Shown here: positions 1 through 12,685 of the stretch, piece by piece
How the letters are laid out: each line of letters opens with the position of its first letter
How positions within the stretch are numbered: the first letter of the stretch is position 1
Assembly (NCBI GenBank): GCA_051294375.1
Contig: CM119271.1
Span: forward strand, 14,328,770 to 14,392,769
Direction: 5' to 3'
From: Paraspadella gotoi
Lineage: Eukaryota > Chaetognatha
Length of the DNA stretch: 64,000 nt
Translations under genes and position numbers: made by a program
Notes under the pieces: model-generated
Databases searched by the model: none
Seen by the model: the letters and a program-made list of their open reading frames with translations, nothing else
Told to the model about the DNA's origin: nothing

Positions 1-281
1 TCATTTTATAAAACGAGACTTCTGTGACGATAAAAAGCTTACAAAGGTATGTTAAAAACCAAAACGTTGCCGAGTGTTTAAAATAAATAGAACATCAAAT
101 TTTATGAACCAAGCAATATTGTATTCTTTTAAAAATCATTCAAAAATATCACATTTAAAAGACTAGTTTAACATAAGAGTTTAACATAAGAGAAAAAGAA
201 AAAGTTTCCTAATCTGTTGACTAATTCTAACAAAAAACTAAATGTTCATACAATGAACGAAAGAAACTGACAATTAACTTA
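1..281. other. AT-rich spacer, no gene seen
   Basis: The sequence is AT-rich with stop codons in all frames. No exon, RNA gene or promoter motif could be supported. It borders the inverted-repeat element that starts at 282. Confidence 0.6.
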
Positions 282-998
282 CAGAAGGCTTCATATTATA
301 AAATGTGGTACCCTTTTTTGTGACCAGAACACGTTCCTAGAAAACTACTGAATAGAATTTAATGAAATTTTGCATGCGGAGTACCAGTAGTGATACAAAT
401 GGAACTATCGAGGCGAATTTTTATATTCCACCCCTAAACTGAGATAAGGGGCCCTAAGGGGGCAGCCCCTGAGGGCCACAAATAGTCAAAAATTTTTTTC
501 AAATTTTTTTATTATTTTTGTTTTAAACAGTTGGACTCCTCCACAAAAACGTATTTATTACCTCAAAAATATTCATTTACCTTAAGTTTTAGCTTCATGA
601 ACATCAGCAGTTAAAGTCAGATTTTTAATAATTTGGGAAAATTGGAAGTAAAACGATGAACCATGCAACTTTAACTATACTTAATTATTGCAAATTTATC
701 AATTTTAGTTCTAAAATGTTTTTTTCTTATGTTGAAAACGTCAATGCACCTGATGCTACTAAAAAATTTGGAAAAAAAAAAAAAAAAATTTAGCATTTTT
801 TGGCCCCCCAGGGGTCCACCCCCAGGGCCCTGTATCTCTTGTCAGGGGTTGAATATCAAAATTCGCCTCGATAGTTCCATTTATATAGTCATTAGCACTC
901 TAAATGTAAAATTTCATTAAATTCGATTGGGTAGTTTGGTGGGAACAGATTCTGGTAACAAAAAAGGGGTACTACATTTTATAATATGAAGCCTTCTG
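282..998. mobile_element. MITE-like element with ~150 bp inverted repeats and TA duplication
   Basis: The two ends are imperfect inverted copies of each other. Both ends begin CAGAAGGCTTCATATTATAA when read inward, and homology continues through the segment that reads CGAGGCGAAT near 412 and its reverse complement near 865, about 150 bp per arm. A TA dinucleotide flanks each end (280-281 and 999-1000), as expected for a TA-targeting (Tc1/mariner-type) DNA transposon. The interior holds G/C-run palindromes near 450 and 805 and no transposase, so it is non-autonomous. It lies just 3' of the GDP-fucose synthase gene. The arms have diverged, which suggests an old insertion. Confidence 0.8.
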
Positions 999-1118
999 TA
1001 TTTGGTAAGCTATTATATGAGGCAAAAATTAAGTTTTATAGCTTGGATTAAAATTCCATTTCTTGACGATAAGAAACGATCGAGTTTCTGGACGAAACGA
1101 GGCTTGAGAAAGGCATTG

Positions 1119-2816
<1,698 letters not shown>

Positions 2817-3309
2817 AGATTAAAAGTTTATGAATTTTTTTTTCTTCTAAAAACTCGAAAAGGATAAAATGCTTTATAATTACGCGCTACAATTTTAAGC
2901 AACGATAATCGCTTATTATTTCAAAGTATTTTCAAATTCGGGAACCTTTAAAATCAAATAGCAGAGACCGTTGGCCGCACCAGCCGCAGTAACAGACTCG
3001 TCTAGTCGAAGCTGGAACACTGACCGACATTAAAACTGAATGACTAACGCGCTATCGCCGTTTTTTATTTAAAATTTAACTTTTCGAGAATTAATTAATT
3101 AATCCTATTAATTAATTAATCCTATCCTCATTCAGTATCCACTATCCCTATCCAGTATCTACTATACCTATCCAGTATCCAAGACAGAAAAAGGCCCATG
3201 TTCGAGGAAAGAATGATTTTTATACATGTTGGTCTTACTCTAAAGTTACTGAACTAACGGTTACCGTTACTTACCCCTGGACGTTTGAAGATGAATAGAT
3301 CATACATTA

Positions 3310-4071
3310 CTAATTCAGTGCACCATTATCATGAATAAACTTATTACTTAACAGTAAAACAATCAACGCCACAAACAAATGAAGCAACCACAACAAGAAC
3401 GACAACGTTTCCTTCGCACCAGCGACTTCTCCTCCTTTGAAGGAACGGATGTCGCCCTCCCTCAAATCGTCGATCTCGTCGTCGTCTTCGATCAAGATGG
3501 CGTCGTCGTCGTCGAGGCCGTTTCGACGATCCTCTTCGCCGAAGAGTTTCGACTCCTTTTTCGGGGAGGGGGAAGTGGAAGAGGATGCGGGGGACGGTCT
3601 TTTGCCCAAGAGCGAGGGGCGCGAGTTCAAAGGGAAATTGTTGAGAAAAACGTTTTCGGGGAAATGAGGAGGGGGAAGAGGAGGAGGAGGATGAGACTTT
3701 TCTTGAAGAGAAGAAGATGCGAGGTTGCAAGACAATTGGATGTCGTGGCCGGTGTTGCGGAGATCCCCAGAATTGTAGGCCTGCATGATGATGAGTGAGG
3801 AAGAGGTTATGGGGACTTGATGGAAAGATAAATTCCATAGTAACGTAAGCGAGAATATTTAGAAGAGATTTTAAAAAAAAAGTTAAATCACCCGACAAAG
3901 ATGATCATTGCCGACGAAGCGGCGGCCCTCGGTCGTCTCGACTAAGAGAAAGATGCCGGCGTCGGTGAGGGCGGCCAACTTCATCGCCGACTCCATCAAG
4001 ATGCTAGCGAAAGTCGTTTCCAGAGTCTGCAGCCGGGACATTAGCCCCATCAAACTCTGATAGGTATCCAT
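3310..4071 (-). CDS. Unrecognised two-exon protein
   Basis: Not assigned to a family. Exon 1 (about 3893-4071) encodes a 60-residue helical start followed by LTDAGIFLLVETTEGRRFVG, which looks like the core of a small folded domain. The donor follows the codons for HLCR in phase 0, and an acceptor ending in ATGCAG at about 3786 continues in phase 0 with AYNSGDLRNTGHD. Exon 2 is proline-rich, then contains a KRPSPASSSTSPSPKKESK segment and an acidic stretch. It closes with about 22 hydrophobic residues (from ETLSFLLWLLH) just before the stop. If the exon truly runs to this stop, the product could be tail-anchored in a membrane. The hydrophobic tail could instead be intron read-through to a further exon. 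Confidence 0.55.
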
Positions 4072-4850
4072 CGCTATGGTTTTATTTATAACGCTGCTCT
4101 AAGCTGAGATTCAAATAAGAGACTGTAAAATTAACTTTGCTTTTTCAGATGATTATGTTGATGAAGATGCTGTGGTCTGTCATAAAATCGACGACTTATC
4201 ATTCAAGGCGGAATACTTCCACCAAATTCGATCGTAATCAGGATTTTTACATATTTTTCTTTTTGATCTTTAATATTTCATTATCTTCAACGATCGCTAG
4301 AAAACGCTTCTCCTAAATTCCTCGAGTCCGATGTTTTTGGAGATATAGATACCATAAAATAGCATTTCATTCAATATACATACATGTATGACTGCTAAGT
4401 CCAAATATTATTACAAATACTTGATGCTACCTAGTTTTTTAAAAAATGTTATTGAAAGATAATTTAGTATTAAAACTAGCTGTCTTTTCCTAAAGTTAAA
4501 TAAACAAGCTCCATGAAAGGATATTAACTGAAGAATTGATATAATTAATAATTAAAAATAAAGTATACAAAGACATACAATTCCGGATTTACCTACGGAA
4601 ATAGCGGTAGTTAAAAAGAAGACAATGGTCAACGCGTTCAGACTCGATCGAGAAAAAAAAATCGACCGCAAAAATGAGGAGAAAAAAAAGATAGATAATA
4701 GATGCTACACTTATTAATGACTCGGACAAAACCAGCTATAACGAGATACAATTCTTCTACCGTAGCTACATTACGTAGGCCCTTCACCGCTCAACCTTTT
4801 TCCTTCTTTTAAATTATGTGTAAAAGAAAAACCATTCCGTGGCTCGACCT

Positions 4851-6830
4851 TCAAGCCATGAGCCAAGCATTGCTTCCGCTGATTACTTCGACGTCGTTTT
4901 CAACGATTTTCTTGACGAGGTCGCGATATTTGGTCAGGTTATCAACAGACGACGACTTTCCCGCCAAAACCCACTCGCCCGATTCGGCGTCGGCGAACGA
5001 TTCTAAAAACCAAAGCGATTGAGGTAATAATCTTGTTTGGCGTCACTTTTGGGTTCCGCTTTCCCTCCCTACCTTCCCTTACTTACTCCCTTCCCTTACT
5101 CACGACTCACCTTCCTCCTCCTTCTCCGCCATTTTTTCATCCGCCTTCTCCTTCTCCTCGTCGTCTTCCTTCTTTTCCTTCTTGCAGTTGACATCGCGAA
5201 GGCAATGACCGAAACTGTCGCAGGTTTCATTGGCCAGACAAAGTGAGGACAACTGCTTCCGTTCCGCCTCGATCCCGCGTATCAGCCAAAGAGAGGGATC
5301 ATCAGCGAGCCCGATCCCGCCGGCGGGGCCGCGACCGAACGGCGACGTCAACCTCGCCGTTATGGAATCCTGGTCTCGTCGAGGGGAAGCGGAAAGGAGC
5401 CAATCGGATTCGCGGATTTGGGATCGAATAAAGCGACCGGTAGAAAAAGAGGAGAAACTCTCTTCTTCATTAAAGAGCCACTCATTTACGTTAGACTCTT
5501 TGTTTTTGTTATGATTGGTAAGAGCTGGTGACTTTCTGTTCTCCCCTAAAAACACCCTCGCTCTTCCACCTCTCGGTTTCAACAACCAATCCGAGACCAG
5601 CTTGGACGGCGAACCCGACGCCGCTCTATCGACGCCTCGGCGTCCTGGAGACAACGATGGAGCATCTCCGGCGATGCAGGATAGGGCATCGAGGTTTTCG
5701 ATCTCCATGGCGACGGCCTCTGGCAGGGCGCGGCAACGAGAGGTGCAGGCGCCGATGTGGCGGTGATGAACATCGCGCGGCGTCGATGCCAAAGATTTCT
5801 GCGGCAACAGCCAATCGTCGACGGCGCCTCTCACGGATCGAGGCGGCGACGAAGGCGGCGGCAAATTTTTAGCGGAAATCAGCCAATCATCGGCCAACGA
5901 TCGAAAAAGCGACTCCATGTGATCGGAGAAAAAAGCAATGGCCGCTTCGCCATCCGTAGATGGATGCAACCATCTCTCCCAACCGGCGTCGGCCTCTTCA
6001 TCATCCTCAACGATCGGCGCTTCCTCCATCTTATCATCATCGACGTCCGGCGTCGGCAACCAACGGCGCCAATCGCGAGGGAATCGAGACTCGTCGAAGA
6101 ACTCGATCAGCGGCGTCGCGGGGGCGGAATTGGCAGAGGCGCTGCTGGCGGCGTCGAGCCAATCGGAGGCGTTGACGGTGGCGTCGAGGTAGGCGTGTCC
6201 GAGCGGGACCGAGGCGGCCTCCTTTTGAGCTACGATAGGGCGGCGCGGCGAGGCGGCGCCGCTTTCGTCGTCCAAAACGCTGAAATCTGAGGAAGAAAAA
6301 GATCCGACGCTATCACTTCGACGATGCATCTTGAAAGGTGAGGCAGCCTGAATGAAGTTATTTAATTAGAATATCATTCATTAACTGGCAAATTTTTGCC
6401 AGTAATTGCCAATTGCCTTTTTTTCGCCAAAATAGTCGATGGCATCGCAAAGCGGACGAAACCCTTCCTCCACGGAGCGCTTGAGGGAATCCAGCTCAGC
6501 GACGTCGTCTTCCACCATCAATGTCGCAGGATACTCCATAATCGATTCCATCTTGGCGTGTTCCAGAAATTCAACCTGGTTTTGAACGATATAAATACTA
6601 GTAACAAGTATAATAGCTTGAATTTTTATATATTTAAATGAATGTACTACTAAAACGCACGACCCTTCCCAACCTGATCGAGAAGAAAGGTTTCCCTGGA
6701 TCTAAGATGCTCGTGCAGACGGCAGGCGGCGTCGCGGACGCAACTCTTGACGACGGACGAGTTGCGCCAGAGAGACGCCTGACGGCGGATCACCTCGTCA
6801 ACCGGGACAAGCCGTGACTGCGACGACATC
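4851..6830 (-). CDS. NCOA4: NCOA4 homologue, ferritinophagy receptor
   Basis: In vertebrates NCOA4 binds ferritin and delivers it to autophagosomes to release iron. Exons are about 6676-6830, 6405-6575, 5112-6348 and 4851-5023. The first two encode a helical ARA70-like N-terminus (LRSRETFLLDQ, compare the vertebrate LRSREVWLYEQ). The large exon has the family's signature spaced W-L motifs: DDWLISA, DDWLLPQ, SDWLLKP, NEWLFNE, SDWLLSA and others. It also has AMEIENLDALSC, matching vertebrate GVEIENLGNLKC, and a cysteine cluster with spacing C-x5-C-x5-C-x5-C (LCLANETC, DSFGHC, DVNC). The C-terminus carries GEWVLAG and NAWLMA. A lysine/glutamate-rich run sits between the cysteine cluster and the last exon. 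The join between exons 2 and 3 seems to need a GC-AG intron. Confidence 0.88.
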
Positions 6831-7192
6831 TTTAGCAGGGGTCAAGTCCATCCAAATATAAACAAAAACCGGAGTTTAACTAGCCTTTCAATCTAAAATA
6901 AAAACAAAAATCAACAAAAAAAATTGATAAAACGGACGTATTAATATACTCCTCTTGATCAATCAACAAAAATCAGTAGTAACAATTGATTGGAGATTGC
7001 AAAAACTAAAAAAAACGTTTCAATTCTAAATATACCACTGATTATACCAATGGATAATTGGATATGCTACTTGAGCCCCGAATCTAAGACTAATGTATAA
7101 AATAAATTTCGACTATGAAAAGGCAATGATCAAACAAAAACCTCCGGCTCATTGAAATAGGTGCGACTTCCAACAAACACAAACTCGACACG

Positions 7193-9324
7193 TCAGCCGC
7201 CGCCGTCGCCGCCGCCGCGGACGCTTTTTTCTTCGGCGTTCTCTTGATGTTGTAGTGAACAAATCTTGACGTGCTGATTGAGGTTGCTCCTATCGTTGAA
7301 GGTCCGTCCGCACTGGGCGCACGAATAATCCCGCCTACACTCGTGAATAGCGCGTACGTGTTTCTTGAGGTTGTCCTTAAGAGAGAATTTTCTGTCGCAG
7401 TGCGGACAGACAAAGTCCTGAACTCGATCGTGCACAATGCGAACGTGGTTGCGACGGTAGCATTCCTTGCCGAAGGCCTTGCCACAAATATCGCAGGTAA
7501 AATCCTTGATCTTGTCGTGGATGGCTTTTTTGTGGTCGGCGAGGACGGCGGCGTACTTGAAGCGCTTTTGACAAAGTTGGCACTCGAAAGGGCGGAGGTT
7601 GCGGTGGACGCCCTCTACGTGTTTGGACAGTTTGGGGTGGTTCTCAAATGTTTTGTCACACTGATTGCATTTGAGCCACTCATCTTCTGGACGTTTTTCG
7701 TGGACCTGGGTTTGAGAAGAGAGATTGTAATAGGAAAGACAAAGAAATTTAACTTGACAACAGAAGAAATCTTAAATTTAACTGTTAATATAGCAGGGAT
7801 GCTATGTTATAATATCACATTAATATCACATCCTCATAATCCACCAACCCACCGATTTGAGATGCATGTACATCGACTTGGCCAAGATCTTCTTTCCGCA
7901 CAATCTGCAAGAATCGGTGACCTTAAGGTGAACCATCTGATAGTGTTGTTGCAAGTAGTGCTTCAGTTTGAAAGCTTTGCCGCAATCGCCACAAACGTGA
8001 CGCCTCTCGGTCCCTTCATCGTGGGCGGTGGCCAAGTGTCGCCGCAAATTTCCTTTGAGCACAAAGGTTTTGGCGCAGACGTGACAGGTGTGGTCCCGCC
8101 TCTTGTCGTGCACCACCCAGATGTGGTTCTTAAGGCTGCCCGAGGCGTAAAAGCCGAAACCGCAGAGCGGGCAAATGTAGTTCTTGATGTTGAGGTGGAC
8201 GGCTTGGTGGTGGCGTTTGAGGAGCTGCTTCAGGGCGAACGACTGAGAGGACGATGGATTTGAGAGAAAAAGATGTAACGAAAAATAACAACGACAAAAT
8301 CAAGATAAAGCAAGGAAACCTTATCGCATTCGCAGCAAGGGAACTTCTTTTCCTTCTCGTGCCGTTCCTTGACATGAAGTCGCAAATCGGCGCGGGAAGA
8401 AAAAGTGGCGCCGCAGAGATCGCACGATGCATTGGCGAGGTGATGGTGCAAAATGTGACGCCGTAGACTGGCCAACTGGGAAAAGGATTTGCGGCAAGAG
8501 GAGCAAGGGAAGTCGGAGGCCGCGTGGGCGGATTCGTCGTCGTTCTTGTCGTCTTTCTTGTCGTCGTCACCGTGATTATCGCAGAAATGGTTCTCGAGAT
8601 TCGAGGCCAAATAAAATCCTCGATTACATCGAGAGCAGAAATGTTTCTTGGTTTTGAGGTGGAGGCTCTCGCGGTGTCGATCCAGGAAAACTCGGCGAGT
8701 GAAGATTCTGCCGCAATCGAGACATTCGTGACTTCGCTTGAAGCCCTGAGGCCTGCGTTCTGAACGAATCCGAGGAGGAAGAGAAGTTGTTATTGACGTT
8801 GTTGTTGTTTTAGTGGAGTTTTCGTCAATTAGACGAAGATTATCGGTCAATTCATCCTTGTTCGACACATTTTGAAGGACTGTCGAAGGCTCATCGAGAA
8901 TAATGAATTCCGAATCCAATTCATCAATGGCGTTGGGTGTTGCGCTCAAAGGTTCCACCGACGCAGCGTCAACGAGCGTCGCTACCGAAGAAGAAACTTC
9001 TCCTTCGTCGCCGATGCCCGGCGCCGAATACCCGAGGAGTAGTTTCGTCGGCATCGGGGAGGAATCGTCGTTTCTCCAATCAACGGCGTCAAAAGTTTCG
9101 ACCTTAAAGTGGTCATCGTCGAAGGTGGCGTCGCCGTTGTCTTCCAGCCGCAAATCAAAGGCATCGATGCGGACGGCGCCCTTGAAGGATTCGCCTTTGA
9201 GGATCCAGAGTTTCTGCTGCGACGGAGTTTCGACGCCGAGAACGAAGTTGGCGGAAGCGGCGCCGGCGATTGCACGGAGGGAGGAGATCGTCTCGAGAAA
9301 ACGCGCCTGCGCGAACGACGTCAT
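7193..9324 (-). CDS. C2H2 zinc-finger protein, copy 1 (about 14 fingers)
   Basis: Probable DNA-binding nuclear protein. Exons are 8320-9324, 7853-8242 and 7193-7705, with clear GT-AG boundaries. The start is placed at ATG 9324, since the in-frame codons upstream lack a better ATG. About 170 residues of acidic, low-complexity N-terminus (with VLGVETPSQQKLWILKGESF) precede tandem fingers: HECLDCGRIF, HFCSRCNRGF, FPCSSCRKSF, SCDLCGATF, FPCCECDK (split by intron 1), YICPLCGFGF, HTCHVCAKTF, HVCGDCGKAF, SCRLCGKK (split by intron 2), LKCNQCDKTF, FECQLCQKRF, FTCDICGKAF, FVCPHCDRKF and YSCAQCGRTF. In the last finger the final His is replaced: it ends HVKIC, a C2HC form, because of an extra base relative to the other copies, which end HVKIVH. 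No orthologue with a known role is recognised. Confidence 0.85.
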
Positions 9325-9597
9325 GGCAACCAACGCATCGTTTTTAGTTTTTACATCCGAAAATTTTAAGGGCGGTTGGAGCCATTTTATGAGCTATTTT
9401 GAAAAAATATTGGAATATTGAATAAGATTATAAACACGGGACAGATGGAACATGCGCTCATTGTTTTCGCGCTAAATAAAAGGAAAGGAGAGAAGAGCGG
9501 TGACCGGACGGTATTAATATGATATAATAATATAATATAAATAAAAGATGGCTACTAATCTGCAAATTCGAGAAAAAGAAATTCTGCAATGGTAATT

Positions 9598-12596
9598 TTT
9601 AATTCATTTATGGAATATTAATTCTATATCGGTCCGCCTCGCCACGAAATGCTCTTTTGTTCGCGGTAGTCGATAGATCGCGCGTTTATCAGAGTAAGAA
9701 AAATGAACAAAATAACATTGAGAGATGCAAAAAAGAAAAACCAGGGAATGCCATCACATGACCGGCATCGACCAATGGAAGCCCGCCGAATCCTCCTCGG
9801 GCTCCCTCTCCCTAATCCGGGCTTTGATCTTGTCAATCGTCTCCTGAAGAACCCGGAGGACGCCCCAAGCGACGCCCTGTAGAGAAACCGGAAGACGGTC
9901 CTACGCGCGCCAGGCCGAACTCCAGCGTGAAGGAAGACGCCGAGATCCACTCCGCGACGTCGATCCCGGAAACTTCAAGACCTCCGAGAAGAGATCCCCG
10001 AAGAGAGCGAAGCGCCACGTCAAGGGTCGACGGAAGGCAGAGCGGGGCGCAGAAAAGAAAATCGTGCGGCGGCGTAAAATCCAAATGGAGAACGAGCGCC
10101 GTCGTCTGAACCGGGCAGCGATCCGAGAGCGGTAAAACATCAAGACGCCCAGAAGCCCGATCCTGACGGTCTAAAAAACGTTGATGGAACCAAACGCAAG
10201 ACTGCCGCTGAGGAAGGTGGCCCGCGTCGCAGCGAAGAGAAAAACACTGAAGGGCGACATACCGATGCTAGAGCGACGAAGAAGCGCGAGCGTCGGAGAA
10301 AATCGCCTGGCGCGACCGGAAGTGGCGTCGTGTCGAAGCGTAAAACTGAGGCCGCAACCAGGGAGGAAGTGTAAGAGATACATTCTTAGAATAATACTAA
10401 ATGAGATTGAGATTTCATCAATCTCATTTGCATATAGTAGTAAATCATTTTATGTGCAATTGATTTTTGTACTGTAATATTTTTAGGCATATATTTGGAT
10501 TTTATATTACTTTTCTATATTGTTTAGTAGTTTAATTGATTCATAGATAATTTTGTTATAATTTGATAGATTAATTATGTCATTAATGATTGAGAGTTTA
10601 TCTCTATCCTGGCTGACCTTTTCATAACTCATAAATACTTTATTATTCAAAGGTGAAATCAATGGTCAGCTTGGATCAAGGGAAGTACTCTCATGTTAGA
10701 GTCCCATATCTCTGAAGTCCTTGCTCAATGTATTAAGTGTTGAATAGTTGTATTAAATAAACAATAATTATAATAATAAAGATAAATTATGTTTCTATTT
10801 GTATTTAGTTATTTAGCTATTGTAATAAATCTCAGGTAAACTAGAAAGGCAGCGTGAGCACTATCACTGAAGATATAAGTAACAAATAATATATAATTCA
10901 TAACCTGAGTCCCACTCCTATAGAAGAATTCCGAGGTGAGGGAGTGCATCTCTCAAGGACCCCCTTGAGAAGATGCCGGTCCAAGGGGCGCTCTCCAACC
11001 GGCGCTCCCTTCAGGGAGAGTCGCTAGGATTGCTGATCCGTGAAGGTTGATCGAGCTGTCGACGAGACCCTTCTCGTGAAACTACCCGTGGAAGCGCAGG
11101 ACGTCTTCAGGAGAGTCTTCAGACCCTTGAGCCACTCTATCCCGAAGGAAGACGTCAGCCAAAACGCCCAACTCCCGTGAAGCGCTCCCCGTTAGATCTC
11201 TCCAGCATCGGCACTTTGTGGGACCGAAGACGCGTAAACTGAGGCGAGACCGCTTGGCGGTCTGGGGCGGACACCGTCTGAGAGGGGCCGCCCTCTGGAG
11301 TCGGAACAGCTTGGAAATAGCTTGGAAGGAGATCGAAGCGAGTCAGAGCGGCGAAGCGTAGTGGAGAAAAACCGGACCGATATGGAATTGTCACATGTAA
11401 AAAAACCTAAGAGGTAAACAAATTAGGGCGAGGAAATAAAGGAAAAACTCCCGAACCCCCCCCTCCCTTCTCCCCCAACCCCCTTCCCTACGCCACGCCA
11501 AAGCCACAAAAAAAAAAAAAATGGTAGGAGACAAAGGGGCGGACGGTGAGATCGTGGCGAGGCGGACCGATATAGAATTAATATTCCATAGAGGAATTAA
11601 AAATTCTCATATCGGTCCGCCTCACCACGAAATGCCCCATGCCATGAAAGCGGTTATTTCAACAAAAATATTTCTATCGAAAAAGACGAAATAAAAAAAT
11701 TTGAAAATTTCCAAAAAAAGAAAAAGAAATAGAGAAACAAAAAGAAGACGAGGCGTTCAAAAAAAACGAGCTAAAATCCACTACGCCCCCAACGGGTAAC
11801 AACTCACCGCTAGAGAGCGTCAAGACGCTGGAAAGACTCGCGTAGAAAATGTCGAAATCCTTCATCCAAGCTGTTTAATGACGAGATCATCGTCGTGTGG
11901 ACAGACTCCAGTCCTCTGGCCCGGACAGAAGGCGCGGCTGCCTGTCCCGACCGGCCGCCACTTGGCCCGACAGCGGTGTAAGCAGCTGATGCGGGCGAAA
12001 CCCCCACTGCTCGGCCGGGCAACGGAACTGTAGGTTGGTACGGGCCGAGCCCCCTAAAACTGATGGAATCGGGCTGCAGAAAACCAAGGTTATAGGGGAG
12101 AGAAGGCAGTGGGGGCGGTGGCGGCACCGCTCAGGTCCTTTGACCTCTCATATCCCACTGAGGGATCTCCATTCCCTCCCTACGACCCAGAGACTGTCCG
12201 AACGTGTACGGTAGACGGGCCCCCTGCCCGAACGTTCGTCTCTGTTATAACTTAAAAATTGTTATATTGGTTGAACCAATTTTATATATATGAGTGGATT
12301 TCAGTCGTAGAAACCATGAAAAAATTCGAGAAATTCACGAAAAATCGTGAAAAACTCGAGAAAACGTGATAAAAAACGCGAAATCTAAACGGTAAGAACC
12401 GAACTCGATGAGCGTGAAAAAAAGATTGACGAGATCAAAGCCCGGATGAGGGAGCCCGAGGAGGATTCGGCGGGCTTCCATTGGTCGATGCATCTCTCGA
12501 TGTTATTTTGTTCGTTTTTCTTACTCTGATAAACGCACGATCTATCGACTACCGCGAACAAAAGGGCATTTTGTGGCAAGCCGGACCGATATGAGA
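9598..12596. mobile_element. 3-kb inverted-repeat DNA transposon, apparently composite and non-autonomous
   Basis: The outer ends are inverted repeats of about 200 bp. The left end near 9620-9810 reads ATATCGGTCCGCCTCGCCAC and onward, and the right end near 12440-12596 is its reverse complement. Both share a segment with TCGCGGTAGTCGATAGATCG and a GGAGCCCGAGGAGGATTCGG motif. Internal ends meet back to back at 11551-11637: one terminal repeat finishes and another begins, so two related elements are nested or abutted. AATT flanks both outer ends (9594-9597 and 12597-12600). The paralogous zinc-finger flank at 16322-16325 has a single AATT in matching sequence, an empty site. No convincing transposase was found in the interior. 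Confidence 0.8.
10392..10440. repeat. Dispersed hairpin motif AAATGAGATTG...CAATCTCATTT, copy 1
   Basis: A 12-bp stem with a 7-base loop, followed by GCATAT. Related copies are at 32575-32610 and 54488-54520, and single arms lie near 44488 and 26397. Confidence 0.55.
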
Positions 12597-12660
12597 ATTG
12601 CAGGTTTTCAATGCTAACTAACACTATTTTTTTAAACGATTTTAATTTTCTCTTTTTGCT

Positions 12661-12685
12661 NNNNNNNNNNNNNNNNNNNNNNNNN
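12661..12685. other. Assembly gap (25 N)
   Basis: A run of 25 N separates sequence matching the 5' flank of zinc-finger copy 2 (12601-12660 matches 16326-16409) from the inverted zinc-finger fragment. The true content and size are unknown. Confidence 0.99.

Noticed and set aside
5757-6290. Plus-strand open frames over NCOA4
   Set aside because: They are antisense to the clearly conserved NCOA4 exon.
7271-8263. 330-codon plus-strand open frame
   Set aside because: It is antisense to zinc-finger exons. The finger reading on the minus strand explains the sequence, and the plus frame has no recognisable domain. The same applies to 14169-15493.
10392-10440. Helitron 3' end
   Set aside because: The hairpin is not followed by CTRR at the expected distance in any of the three copies.
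9624-12127. Short open frames inside the transposon
   Set aside because: None shows a transposase, integrase or reverse transcriptase motif. Composition suggests chance frames in GC-rich DNA.
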